From Bacillus sp. RO2 (GTDB lineage: Bacteria > Bacillota > Bacilli > Bacillales > Bacillaceae_I): a stretch of DNA of 64,000 nt. This document shows positions 10,716 to 18,143 of this stretch, piece after piece (position 1 is the stretch's first letter; each line of letters starts with the position of its first letter). The notes under the pieces were generated by a model. The model was not told where the DNA came from, did not search any database, and was given only the letters and a program-made list of their open reading frames with translations. The translations under genes were made by a program, and so were the position numbers. Location: contig NZ_JAAXCU010000054.1 of assembly GCF_012911845.1 (NCBI RefSeq), forward strand, positions 1 through 64,000. The letters run 5' to 3'.

Positions 10716-12551
10716 TTATTTTTTGTTGGCGTTGTCGTCCATTTTCAAGACAGCCATAAATGCTTCTTGCGGTACTTCTACAGAACCAACTTGCTTCATA
10801 CGTTTTTTACCTTCTTTTTGCTTATCTAAAAGCTTACGTTTACGGGAGATATCTCCTCCGTAACATTTTGCAAGAACGTTTTTACGCATCGCTTTAATGT
10901 TTGACCTTGCAACAACTTTCTGACCTATTGTCGCTTGGATTGGTACTTCGAATTGCTGTCTTGGAATAAGTTCCTTTAGCTTTTCCACTATGATTTTTCC
11001 ACGCTCATAAGCAGAATCGCGGTGAACGATAAAGGAAAGGGCATCAACCTTCTCAGCATTAAGCAGGATGTCCATTTTAACAAGATGTGAAGGTTTGTAT
11101 CCAATTAGTTCATAATCAAATGATGCATAACCTTTTGTATTGGATTTCAACGCATCGAAGAAATCATAAACAATTTCTGCTAATGGAATTTCATAAATAA
11201 CGCTCACGCGAATATCATCCAAGTACTGCATGTCAATGAAGTTGCCACGCTTTTCTTGGCATAATTCCATAACTGCTCCAACGTAATCATTCGGCACCAT
11301 GATTGTAGCTTTTACATAAGGCTCTTCTACTCGATCGATCGACTGAGGATCCGGCATGTTAGACGGGTTGTCCACACGCAATTCCTCCCCATCTGTTAAA
11401 TGTACATGATAGATAACGGAAGGTGCTGTTGTAATCAAATCAATATTAAATTCACGTTCAATACGCTCCTGGATAATTTCCATATGAAGCAATCCAAGGA
11501 ATCCACAACGGAAACCGAAGCCTAATGCTTGGGATGTTTCCGGCTCATATTGAAGCGCAGAATCATTCAGTTCAAGCTTTTCAAGAGCTTCACGCAAATC
11601 ATTGAATTTGGCAGAATCAATTGGGTATAGTCCACAGAAGACCATCGGATTTAATTTACGGTAACCTGGAAGAGGTTCCGCCGCTCTATTTTTCGCATGA
11701 GTGATAGTATCACCGACACGCGTGTCTCCAACATTTTTGATGGATGCAGACAGGAAACCAACATCTCCGACTGTCAGTTCATCTAGCTGGACGGCTTTCG
11801 GAGTAAACACTCCAACCTCATTTACTTCAAACTCTTTGCCGGTAGCCATCATACGAATTTTATCCCCGACTTTAACAGTACCTTCCACGATACGGATGTA
11901 AGCTACCACTCCGCGGTATGGATCAAAAAGACTGTCAAAAATCAATGCTTTTAACGGAGCATCTGGGTCACCTTGAGGGGCAGGGATTTTCTCTACTACC
12001 TGTTCTAAGATTTCACCAATACCAATACCTGCTTTCGCACTAGCCAAAACAGCGTCAGATGCATCAAGTCCGATAACATCTTCAATCTCCTGCCGAACCC
12101 TCTCAGGCTCGGCACTTGGAAGGTCAATTTTATTGATAACAGGCATGATCTCGAGTTCATTATCAAGTGCTAAATATACATTTGCAAGTGTCTGAGCTTC
12201 AATTCCTTGTGCCGCATCCACGACAAGAACCGCTCCTTCACATGCAGCCAAACTTCTGGAAACCTCATAGGTAAAGTCGACGTGTCCAGGCGTATCAATA
12301 AGATGGAAAATATATTCTTCACCATCGTTTGCTTTATATCGTAATTGAACGGCATTCAATTTAATCGTAATCCCGCGTTCACGTTCAAGGTCCATGGAAT
12401 CAAGCAATTGATTCTTCATTTCCCTTTGTGTCAATGCAGACGTTTTTTCTAAAATACGGTCTGCTAATGTTGATTTCCCATGATCAATATGGGCGATGAT
12501 GGAAAAGTTTCTAATCTTTGATTGTCGTTTTAACCGTGCTTCTCTGTTCAT
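10716..12551 (-). CDS. lepA: translation elongation factor 4 (LepA/EF4)
   Basis: Ribosome-associated GTPase thought to remodel or back-translocate stalled ribosomes. The G domain has AHIDHGKST near 20, DTPGHVDF and NKIDLPSA. It is followed by EF-G-like domains II, III and V and the LepA-specific C-terminal domain ([27 protein letters not shown]). Start: the frame opens at 12587, but AGGAGTGA precedes the ATG at 12551, which gives 611 aa, the family length. It is followed by its own terminator and preceded by yqxA, as in B. subtilis. Confidence 0.97.
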   Translation of the reverse strand: MNREARLKRQSKIRNFSIIAHIDHGKSTLADRILEKTSALTQREMKNQLLDSMDLERERGITIKLNAVQLRYKANDGEEYIFHLIDTPGHVDFTYEVSRSLAACEGAVLVVDAAQGIEAQTLANVYLALDNELEIMPVINKIDLPSAEPERVRQEIEDVIGLDASDAVLASAKAGIGIGEILEQVVEKIPAPQGDPDAPLKALIFDSLFDPYRGVVAYIRIVEGTVKVGDKIRMMATGKEFEVNEVGVFTPKAVQLDELTVGDVGFLSASIKNVGDTRVGDTITHAKNRAAEPLPGYRKLNPMVFCGLYPIDSAKFNDLREALEKLELNDSALQYEPETSQALGFGFRCGFLGLLHMEIIQERIEREFNIDLITTAPSVIYHVHLTDGEELRVDNPSNMPDPQSIDRVEEPYVKATIMVPNDYVGAVMELCQEKRGNFIDMQYLDDIRVSVIYEIPLAEIVYDFFDALKSNTKGYASFDYELIGYKPSHLVKMDILLNAEKVDALSFIVHRDSAYERGKIIVEKLKELIPRQQFEVPIQATIGQKVVARSNIKAMRKNVLAKCYGGDISRKRKLLDKQKEGKKRMKQVGSVEVPQEAFMAVLKMDDNANKK

Positions 12552-12655
12552 TATCTGTTTCACTCCTACACTTTCGGCAACGTACACTATTTCTGATTAT
12601 ATCAATACGGACAAGAAGATTCAATGAGTTTTGAAGGGTTTAAGTTTTCACAGAT

Positions 12656-12696
12656 AAAAAGATGCTCCCACCCTGAAGAAAAATGGTGGAAGCATC
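12656..12696 (-). terminator. terminator of yqxA
   Basis: GATGCTCCCACC (12661-12672) pairs with GGTGGAAGCATC (12685-12696) apart from one mismatch. Five T follow on the minus strand. Confidence 0.88.
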
Positions 12697-12706
12697 ACTT
12701 TTTATA

Positions 12707-13057
12707 TCATCCTGTTTTCTCTTCGACGGTGTCTTGAACTTTGTTGAAGAGTCCGCTCATTATTCCAGAGACTCCGTCTGCTAACTTTTTGCCGGCAGAT
12801 GAGAAGACATTGTAGGCTTTGATACCTTCTAGCTTTTCTTGTTTTTCTTTCATATCTTGGGTGTCTAGTTGACGTCCAAGGATTGTTCCATTATATCCTT
12901 CAGCGGATTCCGCTACATGAAATACTTCTTCTTGAAAGGCAGGATCATCGTATCCCTTCATCTTCCGCATCCCGTCATTGGCCTGTTGCATTCCCAAAAG
13001 CACTCCAAGAAACAGCACCAGGGAAATGAATAAACATTTTACCATAAACCTTTTCAT
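12707..13057 (-). CDS. yqxA: YqxA family protein (DUF3679)
   Basis: Small 116-aa protein of unknown function. One N-terminal membrane helix (VKCLFISLVLFLGVLLGM, about 6-23) is followed by a hydrophilic part with an amphipathic C-terminal region (KKLADGVSGIMSGLFNKVQDTVEE). It follows spoIIP by 25 bases, as in B. subtilis, and ends in a terminator, so it is probably expressed with spoIIP during sporulation. The link to engulfment is inference from position only. Confidence 0.85.
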   Translation of the reverse strand: MKRFMVKCLFISLVLFLGVLLGMQQANDGMRKMKGYDDPAFQEEVFHVAESAEGYNGTILGRQLDTQDMKEKQEKLEGIKAYNVFSSAGKKLADGVSGIMSGLFNKVQDTVEEKTG

Positions 13058-13082
13058 CGCACTTTCAGCTCCTTACTATTTA

Positions 13083-14270
13083 TCATTGGGCGTCCCCTTC
13101 AGGTGTCCCGTCTACCTTTTCTGCCTGCCAGTAGATTTCACCGAAAACTTCTGCAAAAATCTCAAGGGTTCGGTTCATCTCTTCAAACGTATTATCGACT
13201 CCTCCAACCTCTATCAACATGGAATTAGGAGAAAGATCTTGATTGTATATGCCATTACGAGTTTCGACAGCTGGTGGAACAAATATACCCTTGCTCAAAC
13301 CGGGGTGCAGCTTTTCCAGTTTATTATGAATCTGCTCAGCCAAGTATTGGTTCTTTTCATAGTTTTGATTTTTCTTTCCTATCACAAAATACAAACGAGC
13401 ATGTGGGACTCCGTTAATGTCCATCGTTGTACTTTTTCTTCTTCCTGAATCTCGGTGAACGTCAATCAGGTAATTCAGGTCTTGGTTGCCTGCCATAGCC
13501 TCTTCCACGATTGGTCTTGTTACATCATAGGATTGTCCATATACCCACCCTCTATTTTTCAACGCCAGCGCCGTATCAGTTGTATCTAAGTCTGTCCCAA
13601 TTCCACGCTGAATCAATTCCTCTTGAAGTTTTTTGCCAAGCCGTGTCACATTTACTTCAGGGTGACTTGCTGCATTTGGACTTGTCACGCCTTCCAAGTA
13701 TGGCAAAAATGATTCCCTCGAGTGAGAGTGATAGATAAAAACTGTTCGCTTATCACCTGTTGTCTGTGCTGGTGGAGGCGTATCTTCCCCTTCTTCTTCT
13801 TCAACTTCAATGATGGAAGCTTGTCTCTCCTCAAGCAGCACTTCCATCGGAGGGGATGATTCCACCGGCATATCTGTGTAATTGACACCTGACCCTGCAA
13901 CTAAAATTTCTCCATCATAATGAGCAAAACCTGGAATTTCATTACGAATAAGACTGCGCGGGTCATCTAAGTTGAGACTTGTCGTAAGCTCAAACAAGGC
14001 GGAAGCGTAGTTCGGTGCCTTTGCTTCACTTGAAAGACCTTGCGTAAAATAGGCATTAGTATACCCGAATATATGTAACAGCGACTCCCCTGAGAATCGT
14101 TTGGAGAACTCATGAATAGAGCTTGAGCTGACTCGATATTCTGGTTTTAGAGAGGTCATGACACCGGATACCGCAAAGACGAGAATAAATCCTAAGATCA
14201 CTGCTACGACTGATTTTTTTAAGCTTGTCCCATTTAATATTACGATGCGTGAGGAGCGGTAGCCCTTCAT
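13083..14270 (-). CDS. spoIIP: stage II sporulation protein P (SpoIIP)
   Basis: Peptidoglycan amidase and endopeptidase of the SpoIID-SpoIIM-SpoIIP engulfment machine in the mother-cell membrane. A short cytoplasmic N terminus and one membrane helix (SVVAVILGFILVFAVSGVM, about 20-38) precede the external domain. The catalytic region contains FIYHSHSRESFLPYL, IDVHRDSGRRK and IEVGGVDNT, which supply the conserved His and Glu residues. An acidic, Pro-rich linker (VEEEEGEDTPPPAQ) lies before it. It is 395 aa. It sits between gpr and yqxA, the standard order. A SigE-like -10 lies upstream at 14303-14310. Confidence 0.96.
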   Translation of the reverse strand: MKGYRSSRIVILNGTSLKKSVVAVILGFILVFAVSGVMTSLKPEYRVSSSSIHEFSKRFSGESLLHIFGYTNAYFTQGLSSEAKAPNYASALFELTTSLNLDDPRSLIRNEIPGFAHYDGEILVAGSGVNYTDMPVESSPPMEVLLEERQASIIEVEEEEGEDTPPPAQTTGDKRTVFIYHSHSRESFLPYLEGVTSPNAASHPEVNVTRLGKKLQEELIQRGIGTDLDTTDTALALKNRGWVYGQSYDVTRPIVEEAMAGNQDLNYLIDVHRDSGRRKSTTMDINGVPHARLYFVIGKKNQNYEKNQYLAEQIHNKLEKLHPGLSKGIFVPPAVETRNGIYNQDLSPNSMLIEVGGVDNTFEEMNRTLEIFAEVFGEIYWQAEKVDGTPEGDAQ

Positions 14271-14277
14271 TTTCTCA

Positions 14278-14318
14278 CCCTTTCACATACTTGTTGCTAC
14301 TATATGTATGCGAAAGGG
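14278..14318 (-). promoter_or_regulatory. large hairpin and SigE-like -10 upstream of spoIIP
   Basis: CCCTTTC-A-CATAC (14278-14290) is complementary to GTATG-C-GAAAGGG (14306-14318) with a single mismatch. Within the right arm, the minus strand reads CATACATA (14310-14303), close to the sigma-E -10 consensus. No well-spaced -35 is evident. Confidence 0.4.
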
Positions 14319-14339
14319 AGAAAAGTAGAACTATGCCGT

Positions 14340-15527
14340 TTAATGAGTATATGCGTCTACATTATCTTGATTCACATGGTAGTGCAGAGCCGCGTTTAAC
14401 CCTTCTGCTATGACATTTGCCATGTCTTCTATAAAATCATCCACTTCTTTTGGAGTTACCATCAAATTATGACCAAGCGGCGAGAGAACCTCATGGATTA
14501 ATCTCCGCTTTTCTTCTTCTTCAAGCGTCCCCACAATTCCAAGAAAATTCTTTCGGTGTTCTTCCCCTGGAAGGTCCTCTTCGGTAAGCTTTCTTTTTTC
14601 TCCGAACGTCATACCAGCAGGCGCAAGGGACCTTGAAGGACTATCCCCTTCTTTCATCTCTTTGCCAAAGTGCTTCAAAATGAAATCAATCGTATCACTT
14701 GCCATTGATACAGCATCGACTACAGTCGGAATACCAATAGCAATTACCGGAATTCCAAGCGTCTCCAAACTAAGTTCTTTACGTTTGTTACCAACACCGG
14801 ATCCTGGATGAATGCCGGAATCGGAAATTTGGATAGTCGCATTCACACGTTCAATCGATCGCGCTGCCAATGCATCAATGGCAATGACAAAATCAGGTTT
14901 CGTCTTTTCTACCACACCTACAATGATGTCACTCGTTTCAATTCCAGTAATCCCCATCACACCAGGGATTATCGCACTTACCGGCCTAAATCCATCTTGA
15001 ACTGATTCTGGCTGCAGTTTAAAAAGATGTCTTGTAATTAACAGGTTTTCACATACTAAAGGACCAAGTGCATCTGGCGTCACATTTGAATTCCCAAGCC
15101 CCACTACTAGACAGGTTGCATCCTTAGAGATATTAAGCGAGTTTAAAAATGCACTAAATTCTTTAGCAAAAACTGCTTCGACCTTCTTTTGAAGGTCACT
15201 GTCCTTCTGGCGAATCCCCGTTGTTTCAAGCGTGAGATAATTCCCTGGTTTCTTTCCAGTCATCTCAGCCCCCTTGTCAGATATAGTGACAGTGGTAATA
15301 TTAACTCCATCTGTCTGCCTTTCCTTTACCACTACACCCTCAATGGATGAAACTGGTTGTGATGTTTGATTGCTTTCGTTTGTTTCATTTTTATTTTGCT
15401 GATTCTGATTTCCCCCATTTTGACGGTTTTGTTTTTCAATCGCCATCTGATTGGCTTCTATCGCCAGATCGGTTCTTACTGCGTATTTACTTAGATCTAA
15501 AGGTTGTTGCGGTTTTGGTTGAGTCAT
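14340..15527 (-). CDS. gpr: germination protease GPR
   Basis: Spore protease that degrades small acid-soluble DNA-binding proteins at germination. It is made in the forespore as an inactive zymogen that removes its own N terminus. The propeptide signature [11 protein letters not shown] lies at about 16-26. The core has [33 protein letters not shown] and [18 protein letters not shown]. The protein is 395 aa, longer than the roughly 370 of relatives. The extra length is an Asn/Gln-rich segment (about 35-57) just after the processing region. A sigma-G-like promoter lies 36 bases upstream of the ATG. Confidence 0.96.
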   Translation of the reverse strand: MTQPKPQQPLDLSKYAVRTDLAIEANQMAIEKQNRQNGGNQNQQNKNETNESNQTSQPVSSIEGVVVKERQTDGVNITTVTISDKGAEMTGKKPGNYLTLETTGIRQKDSDLQKKVEAVFAKEFSAFLNSLNISKDATCLVVGLGNSNVTPDALGPLVCENLLITRHLFKLQPESVQDGFRPVSAIIPGVMGITGIETSDIIVGVVEKTKPDFVIAIDALAARSIERVNATIQISDSGIHPGSGVGNKRKELSLETLGIPVIAIGIPTVVDAVSMASDTIDFILKHFGKEMKEGDSPSRSLAPAGMTFGEKRKLTEEDLPGEEHRKNFLGIVGTLEEEEKRRLIHEVLSPLGHNLMVTPKEVDDFIEDMANVIAEGLNAALHYHVNQDNVDAYTH

Positions 15528-15562
15528 TGATGCACGCCTCCAGCATTGCCAAATTTTAGTTT

Positions 15563-15592
15563 TATTTTGACCTTACATTCTTTTTTCATGCA
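15563..15592 (-). promoter_or_regulatory. candidate sigma-G (forespore) promoter of gpr
   Basis: On the minus strand TGCATG is separated by 17 bases from CAAAATA. The -10 region reads GGTCAAAATA, which fits the forespore consensus GGNNANAMTA exactly. The start site would be about 30 bases before the gpr ATG. gpr is under sigma-G control in B. subtilis. Confidence 0.55.
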
Positions 15593-15630
15593 TAGGAAAA
15601 CCCCTGTAATTAACATTCAAGAAAATTCCC

Positions 15631-15659
15631 TTGACTCCCTATTGCATAATCATTATGGA
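15631..15659 (+). promoter_or_regulatory. candidate sigma-A promoter of rpsT
   Basis: TTGACT, a 17-base spacer and TATGGA. The -35 is good and the -10 weak. It would give a leader of about 80 nt before rpsT. Confidence 0.4.
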
Positions 15660-15745
15660 TTTGATAAAATATCACTTGTTCTCATAAGTAAAGAAATGTC
15701 GAGTTTATATAATCTCGATCGTCGAATTGTATGGAGGTGAAAGAT

Positions 15746-16012
15746 ATGCCAAACATTAAATCTGCTATCAAACGTGTGAAAACTAACGATGCACGTCGTG
15801 CTCATAACGCTACTATCAAGTCTTCTATGCGTACTGCTGTGAAGAAAGTAGAAGCTTTTGTTGCTAACAACGATGTTGAAGGTGCAAAAACTGCTTACCT
15901 AGAAGCTGCTAAACGTTTAGACAAAGCTGCGCAAAACGGTATCATCCACAAAAATGCAGCAAACCGTCAAAAATCTCGCCTAGCGAAAAAAGTAAACGGA
16001 GCTACTGCATAA
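15746..16012 (+). CDS. rpsT: 30S ribosomal protein S20
   Basis: Primary 16S-rRNA-binding protein of the small subunit. It is very basic ([18 protein letters not shown]; helical Lys/Ala-rich body) and 88 aa long. An in-frame ATG exists at 15731, but it overlaps the Shine-Dalgarno GGAGGTGA. The ATG at 15746 is correctly spaced and matches all S20 proteins. The gene is divergent from gpr and followed by its own terminator, the usual arrangement in Bacillus. Confidence 0.98.
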   Translation: MPNIKSAIKRVKTNDARRAHNATIKSSMRTAVKKVEAFVANNDVEGAKTAYLEAAKRLDKAAQNGIIHKNAANRQKSRLAKKVNGATA

Positions 16013-16017
16013 TAAAA

Positions 16018-16046
16018 GGGCGATCCGGACGGGTCGTTTTTTTATT
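16018..16046 (+). terminator. terminator of rpsT
   Basis: CGATCC (16021-16026) pairs with GGGTCG (16031-16036) with one G-T pair, followed by seven T. Confidence 0.8.
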
Positions 16047-16051
16047 TTTTG

Positions 16052-16086
16052 TCCTTTGGGGGTCAGACCCCCAAAGGATTTTTTTG
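16052..16086. terminator. 27-bp perfect palindrome with GGGGGTCAGACCCCC core
   Basis: TCCTTTGGGGGTC, a single A, and GACCCCCAAAGGA form a perfect inverted repeat (16052-16078) followed by eight T. It follows the rpsT terminator directly. The same 15-base core recurs at 31761-31775. Confidence 0.85.
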
Positions 16087-16147
16087 TTTTATGTCGAATA
16101 CCTTATGATACTGTGGTTTTCTGCTTTCCAGGTGGTGAGAAGTCCAA

Positions 16148-16360
16148 ATGTCCGAAGATTTTTGGTTTTTGACCGAAGTTTCCGCGAAGTTGGCCGAAGT
16201 TTTTGCTAAGTTGACCGAAGATTCGAGCTATTTGACCGAACCAATTTTTAAAATGGCCGAACCGACATAAATATTGACCGAACAAGGTGGTGTAAATGTC
16301 CGAACCCCCTTAGAAATAGCTAAATGGTTGACCGAACCAACGAAAAAGCTGTCCGAACAC
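16148..16360. repeat. 21-bp phased array of TTGACCGAA-like cores
   Basis: CCGAA begins at 16152, 16173, 16194, 16215, 16236, 16257 and 16278 (exactly 21 apart), then at 16300, 16332 and 16353. Each core is T-G-(A, G or T)-CCGAA, and the roughly 13 bases between cores are unrelated. Read on the minus strand, the first seven units give a heptapeptide pattern with FGQ or FGH. There is no ribosome-binding site, and the frame breaks at the 22-bp step. The remainder of the 16087-16463 gap shows nothing else I can name. Confidence 0.85.
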
Positions 16361-16463
16361 TTTCGAAGAAGCTCTAAATGACCAAGAAACTACCCTTTTT
16401 TGTTAAATAACGTCCCTCAACACTCCAATTCCCAATAGCACTATTCCCAATACCCCTAAACAA

Positions 16464-16497
16464 CAAAAAACCACCGAACACTTAATTGTTCGGCGGC
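16464..16497 (-). terminator. terminator of holA
   Basis: On the minus strand CCGCCGAACA, loop ATTAAG, then TGTTCGGTGG and six T. One mismatch in a 10-bp stem. Confidence 0.9.
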
Positions 16498-16521
16498 TAA
16501 AACGTGTCTTATTCAATTAGT

Positions 16522-17547
16522 TCATTTCACCGGCGCAAGCTTAATTAGCAGCATCTCCATCGCCAGCTGTTTATCTATTTTCCCACTCTTCATTAAATAG
16601 TCAGCCTCTGCGAGATCGTCCACCATTTTCATCAATTCTGATCGCTCAAAATATCGGCCCTGCTGGGATGCAAGCTTTACACGGTAGGGATGCACCCTTA
16701 AGATCCCAGCCATTTTTTGCTGACTGTATCCTTGCTCACTTAAATCTTTCACTTGATACAATAAGCGGAATTGATTGGCAATCAACGCGTGCAGTTTGAT
16801 TGGCTCTTCGTTGTTGCGGACCAAATCATAAAACAGCTCCAATGCTTCGTCCACTCGCCTATGTACCATTTTTTCAATCAATTCGAATACAGAATGTTCT
16901 ATGGATTTGGCAGCCAACAGCTTGACTGTATCAACGGAAATTTCCTGCTCAGAAACGCCGATATACATCGCCATTTTATTAATTTCCTGCGAAAGCACGG
17001 ACAAGTTGACACCTGCGATCTTTAGTAGTTCTTCCGCGGCTGCATCACCTAGATCGGCACCGTTTTGTATCGCTTTTTCCTTCATCCACGACTTAAGATC
17101 CCGCTCGCCCAAAGGTTGAACTTCAATTACCTCAGCCTGCTTTTTTAACTGTTTCACGATCTTTTTCCGCTCATCCAACTTCTCATAAGAGGCCTGTATA
17201 ATAAATATGGTATATGGTGCAGCTTCTTGTATGTATGCAAGAAATCGGTCTGTATTATGTTCCACTTTACTTTTACTTTTTTCTGCAGTCAGAAAGAAAG
17301 GATTTGATAAGACCACCACTCTTCTTTCTCCCATGAAAGGCAATGTTTCTGCATCTTCAATAGCCACATCCACTGGTTGTTCTTCCATATCATAATAAGA
17401 AAGATTAAAATCATGCTCTTCCGCGTTTAATGCATGCTCTATAATGGAGTCTCTAATTTCTTTCATTAAGAATGCTTCCGTTCCCAATAATAAGTATATG
17501 GGCGCAAAGTGTTTGGCCTTTATTTTTTTCAATGCTTCAATTCCCAT
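16522..17547 (-). CDS. holA: DNA polymerase III delta subunit HolA
   Basis: Clamp-loader subunit that opens the beta clamp; called YqeN in B. subtilis. It has the AAA+-like delta fold without a functional P-loop. The N terminus HFAPIYLLLGTEAFLMKEI and the C-terminal collar helix region (KIDKQLAMEMLLIKL) are typical. 341 aa. GGGAG lies 7 bases before the ATG. Its place between rpsT and comEC is conserved. It is monocistronic by the evidence of its terminator. Confidence 0.95.
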   Translation of the reverse strand: MGIEALKKIKAKHFAPIYLLLGTEAFLMKEIRDSIIEHALNAEEHDFNLSYYDMEEQPVDVAIEDAETLPFMGERRVVVLSNPFFLTAEKSKSKVEHNTDRFLAYIQEAAPYTIFIIQASYEKLDERKKIVKQLKKQAEVIEVQPLGERDLKSWMKEKAIQNGADLGDAAAEELLKIAGVNLSVLSQEINKMAMYIGVSEQEISVDTVKLLAAKSIEHSVFELIEKMVHRRVDEALELFYDLVRNNEEPIKLHALIANQFRLLYQVKDLSEQGYSQQKMAGILRVHPYRVKLASQQGRYFERSELMKMVDDLAEADYLMKSGKIDKQLAMEMLLIKLAPVK

Positions 17548-17809
17548 TTTTTTGCTCCCGTCATCTGTTTCTATACACCCTTATCGTACATGAGAATTAT
17601 GTAGATTGACAAGCATCAAAGCCATAGCAAAATGCAAAGGAGACTAGTTCTCACCTACAAAGAACTAATCTCCATTTTATATAAACGTTAACGATGCAAG
17701 CCCCAGGTAACTCGCTCGTCAACGATTGCCCCGTTTGGGTGTAATACTATGTTCTCCCCTAAATTGCGAACTATTTGTGACAACTCTTGTCAATGGAGGA
17801 AAAGCAAAA
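17548..17809. other. holA-yqzM intergenic region
   Basis: This stretch holds an inverted repeat (GGAGA-C-TAGTTCT near 17658 with AGAACTA-A-TCTCC) without a T run. Near 17780 there is a GACAA-CTC-TTGTC dyad. I see no gene or convincing promoter in it. Confidence 0.4.
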
Positions 17810-17848
17810 ATGTCTGGTGGATTTTTTTTGCTGTATAGCTTATACTAA
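17810..17848 (+). CDS. possible 12-residue micro-ORF upstream of yqzM
   Basis: ATG at 17810 follows GGAGGAAAAGCAAAA, a strong Shine-Dalgarno with 10-base spacing. It reads MSGGFFLLYSLY and stops 21 bases before yqzM. The opening MSGG recalls YjcZ-type spore peptides, but it is much shorter. It could be a leader peptide, a remnant, or chance. No homologue is recognised. Confidence 0.3.
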   Translation: MSGGFFLLYSLY

Positions 17849-17869
17849 TGTGTGATAGGAGGGATACTT

Positions 17870-18004
17870 ATGAACGAATTTGAGAAAAGCGTCCAAAGTA
17901 AACGTAACGATGCAGTTGATTCTGGTGTCGGTTTTATCGTATCCTTCGGTTTTTTCGCAACAATCTTTGCAATGGCAACATTGATTCAGTACCTAGGATC
18001 TTAA
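17870..18004 (+). CDS. yqzM: YqzM family small membrane protein
   Basis: 44-residue protein of unknown function. The N-terminal half is charged (MNEFEKSVQSKRNDAVDSG) and the second half is one membrane helix (VGFIVSFGFFATIFAMATLI). It is very close to B. subtilis YqzM, which lies at the same spot between holA (yqeN) and comEC in opposite orientation to them. A Shine-Dalgarno GGAGGG is 8 bases upstream. It was missed by length-limited gene calling. A terminator follows. Confidence 0.88.
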   Translation: MNEFEKSVQSKRNDAVDSGVGFIVSFGFFATIFAMATLIQYLGS

Positions 18005-18088
18005 TGACGGCATAACGATACATACCGTCGTGATTCTTTTCCAAAGCCAGTTGTGAAAAGAATGAGGATAACTCAAAAGCTTCGCTAT

Positions 18089-18125
18089 AAAAGAGACTGC
18101 GTCTAACATGGTGCAGTCTCTTTTT
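18089..18125 (+). terminator. terminator after yqzM, possibly bidirectional
   Basis: AAGAGACTGC (18091-18100) pairs with GCAGTCTC and T5 (18113-18125). The minus strand also has a short T tract, so it may serve comEC too. Confidence 0.85.
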
Positions 18126-18143
18126 CATTTTCGATACTGTATC

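Noticed and set aside
16103-16285. 60-codon minus-strand ORF with FGQ heptads as a real gene
   Set aside because: No ribosome-binding site, the repeat continues beyond the frame with 22- and 32-base steps, and only the 5-8 base core is conserved.
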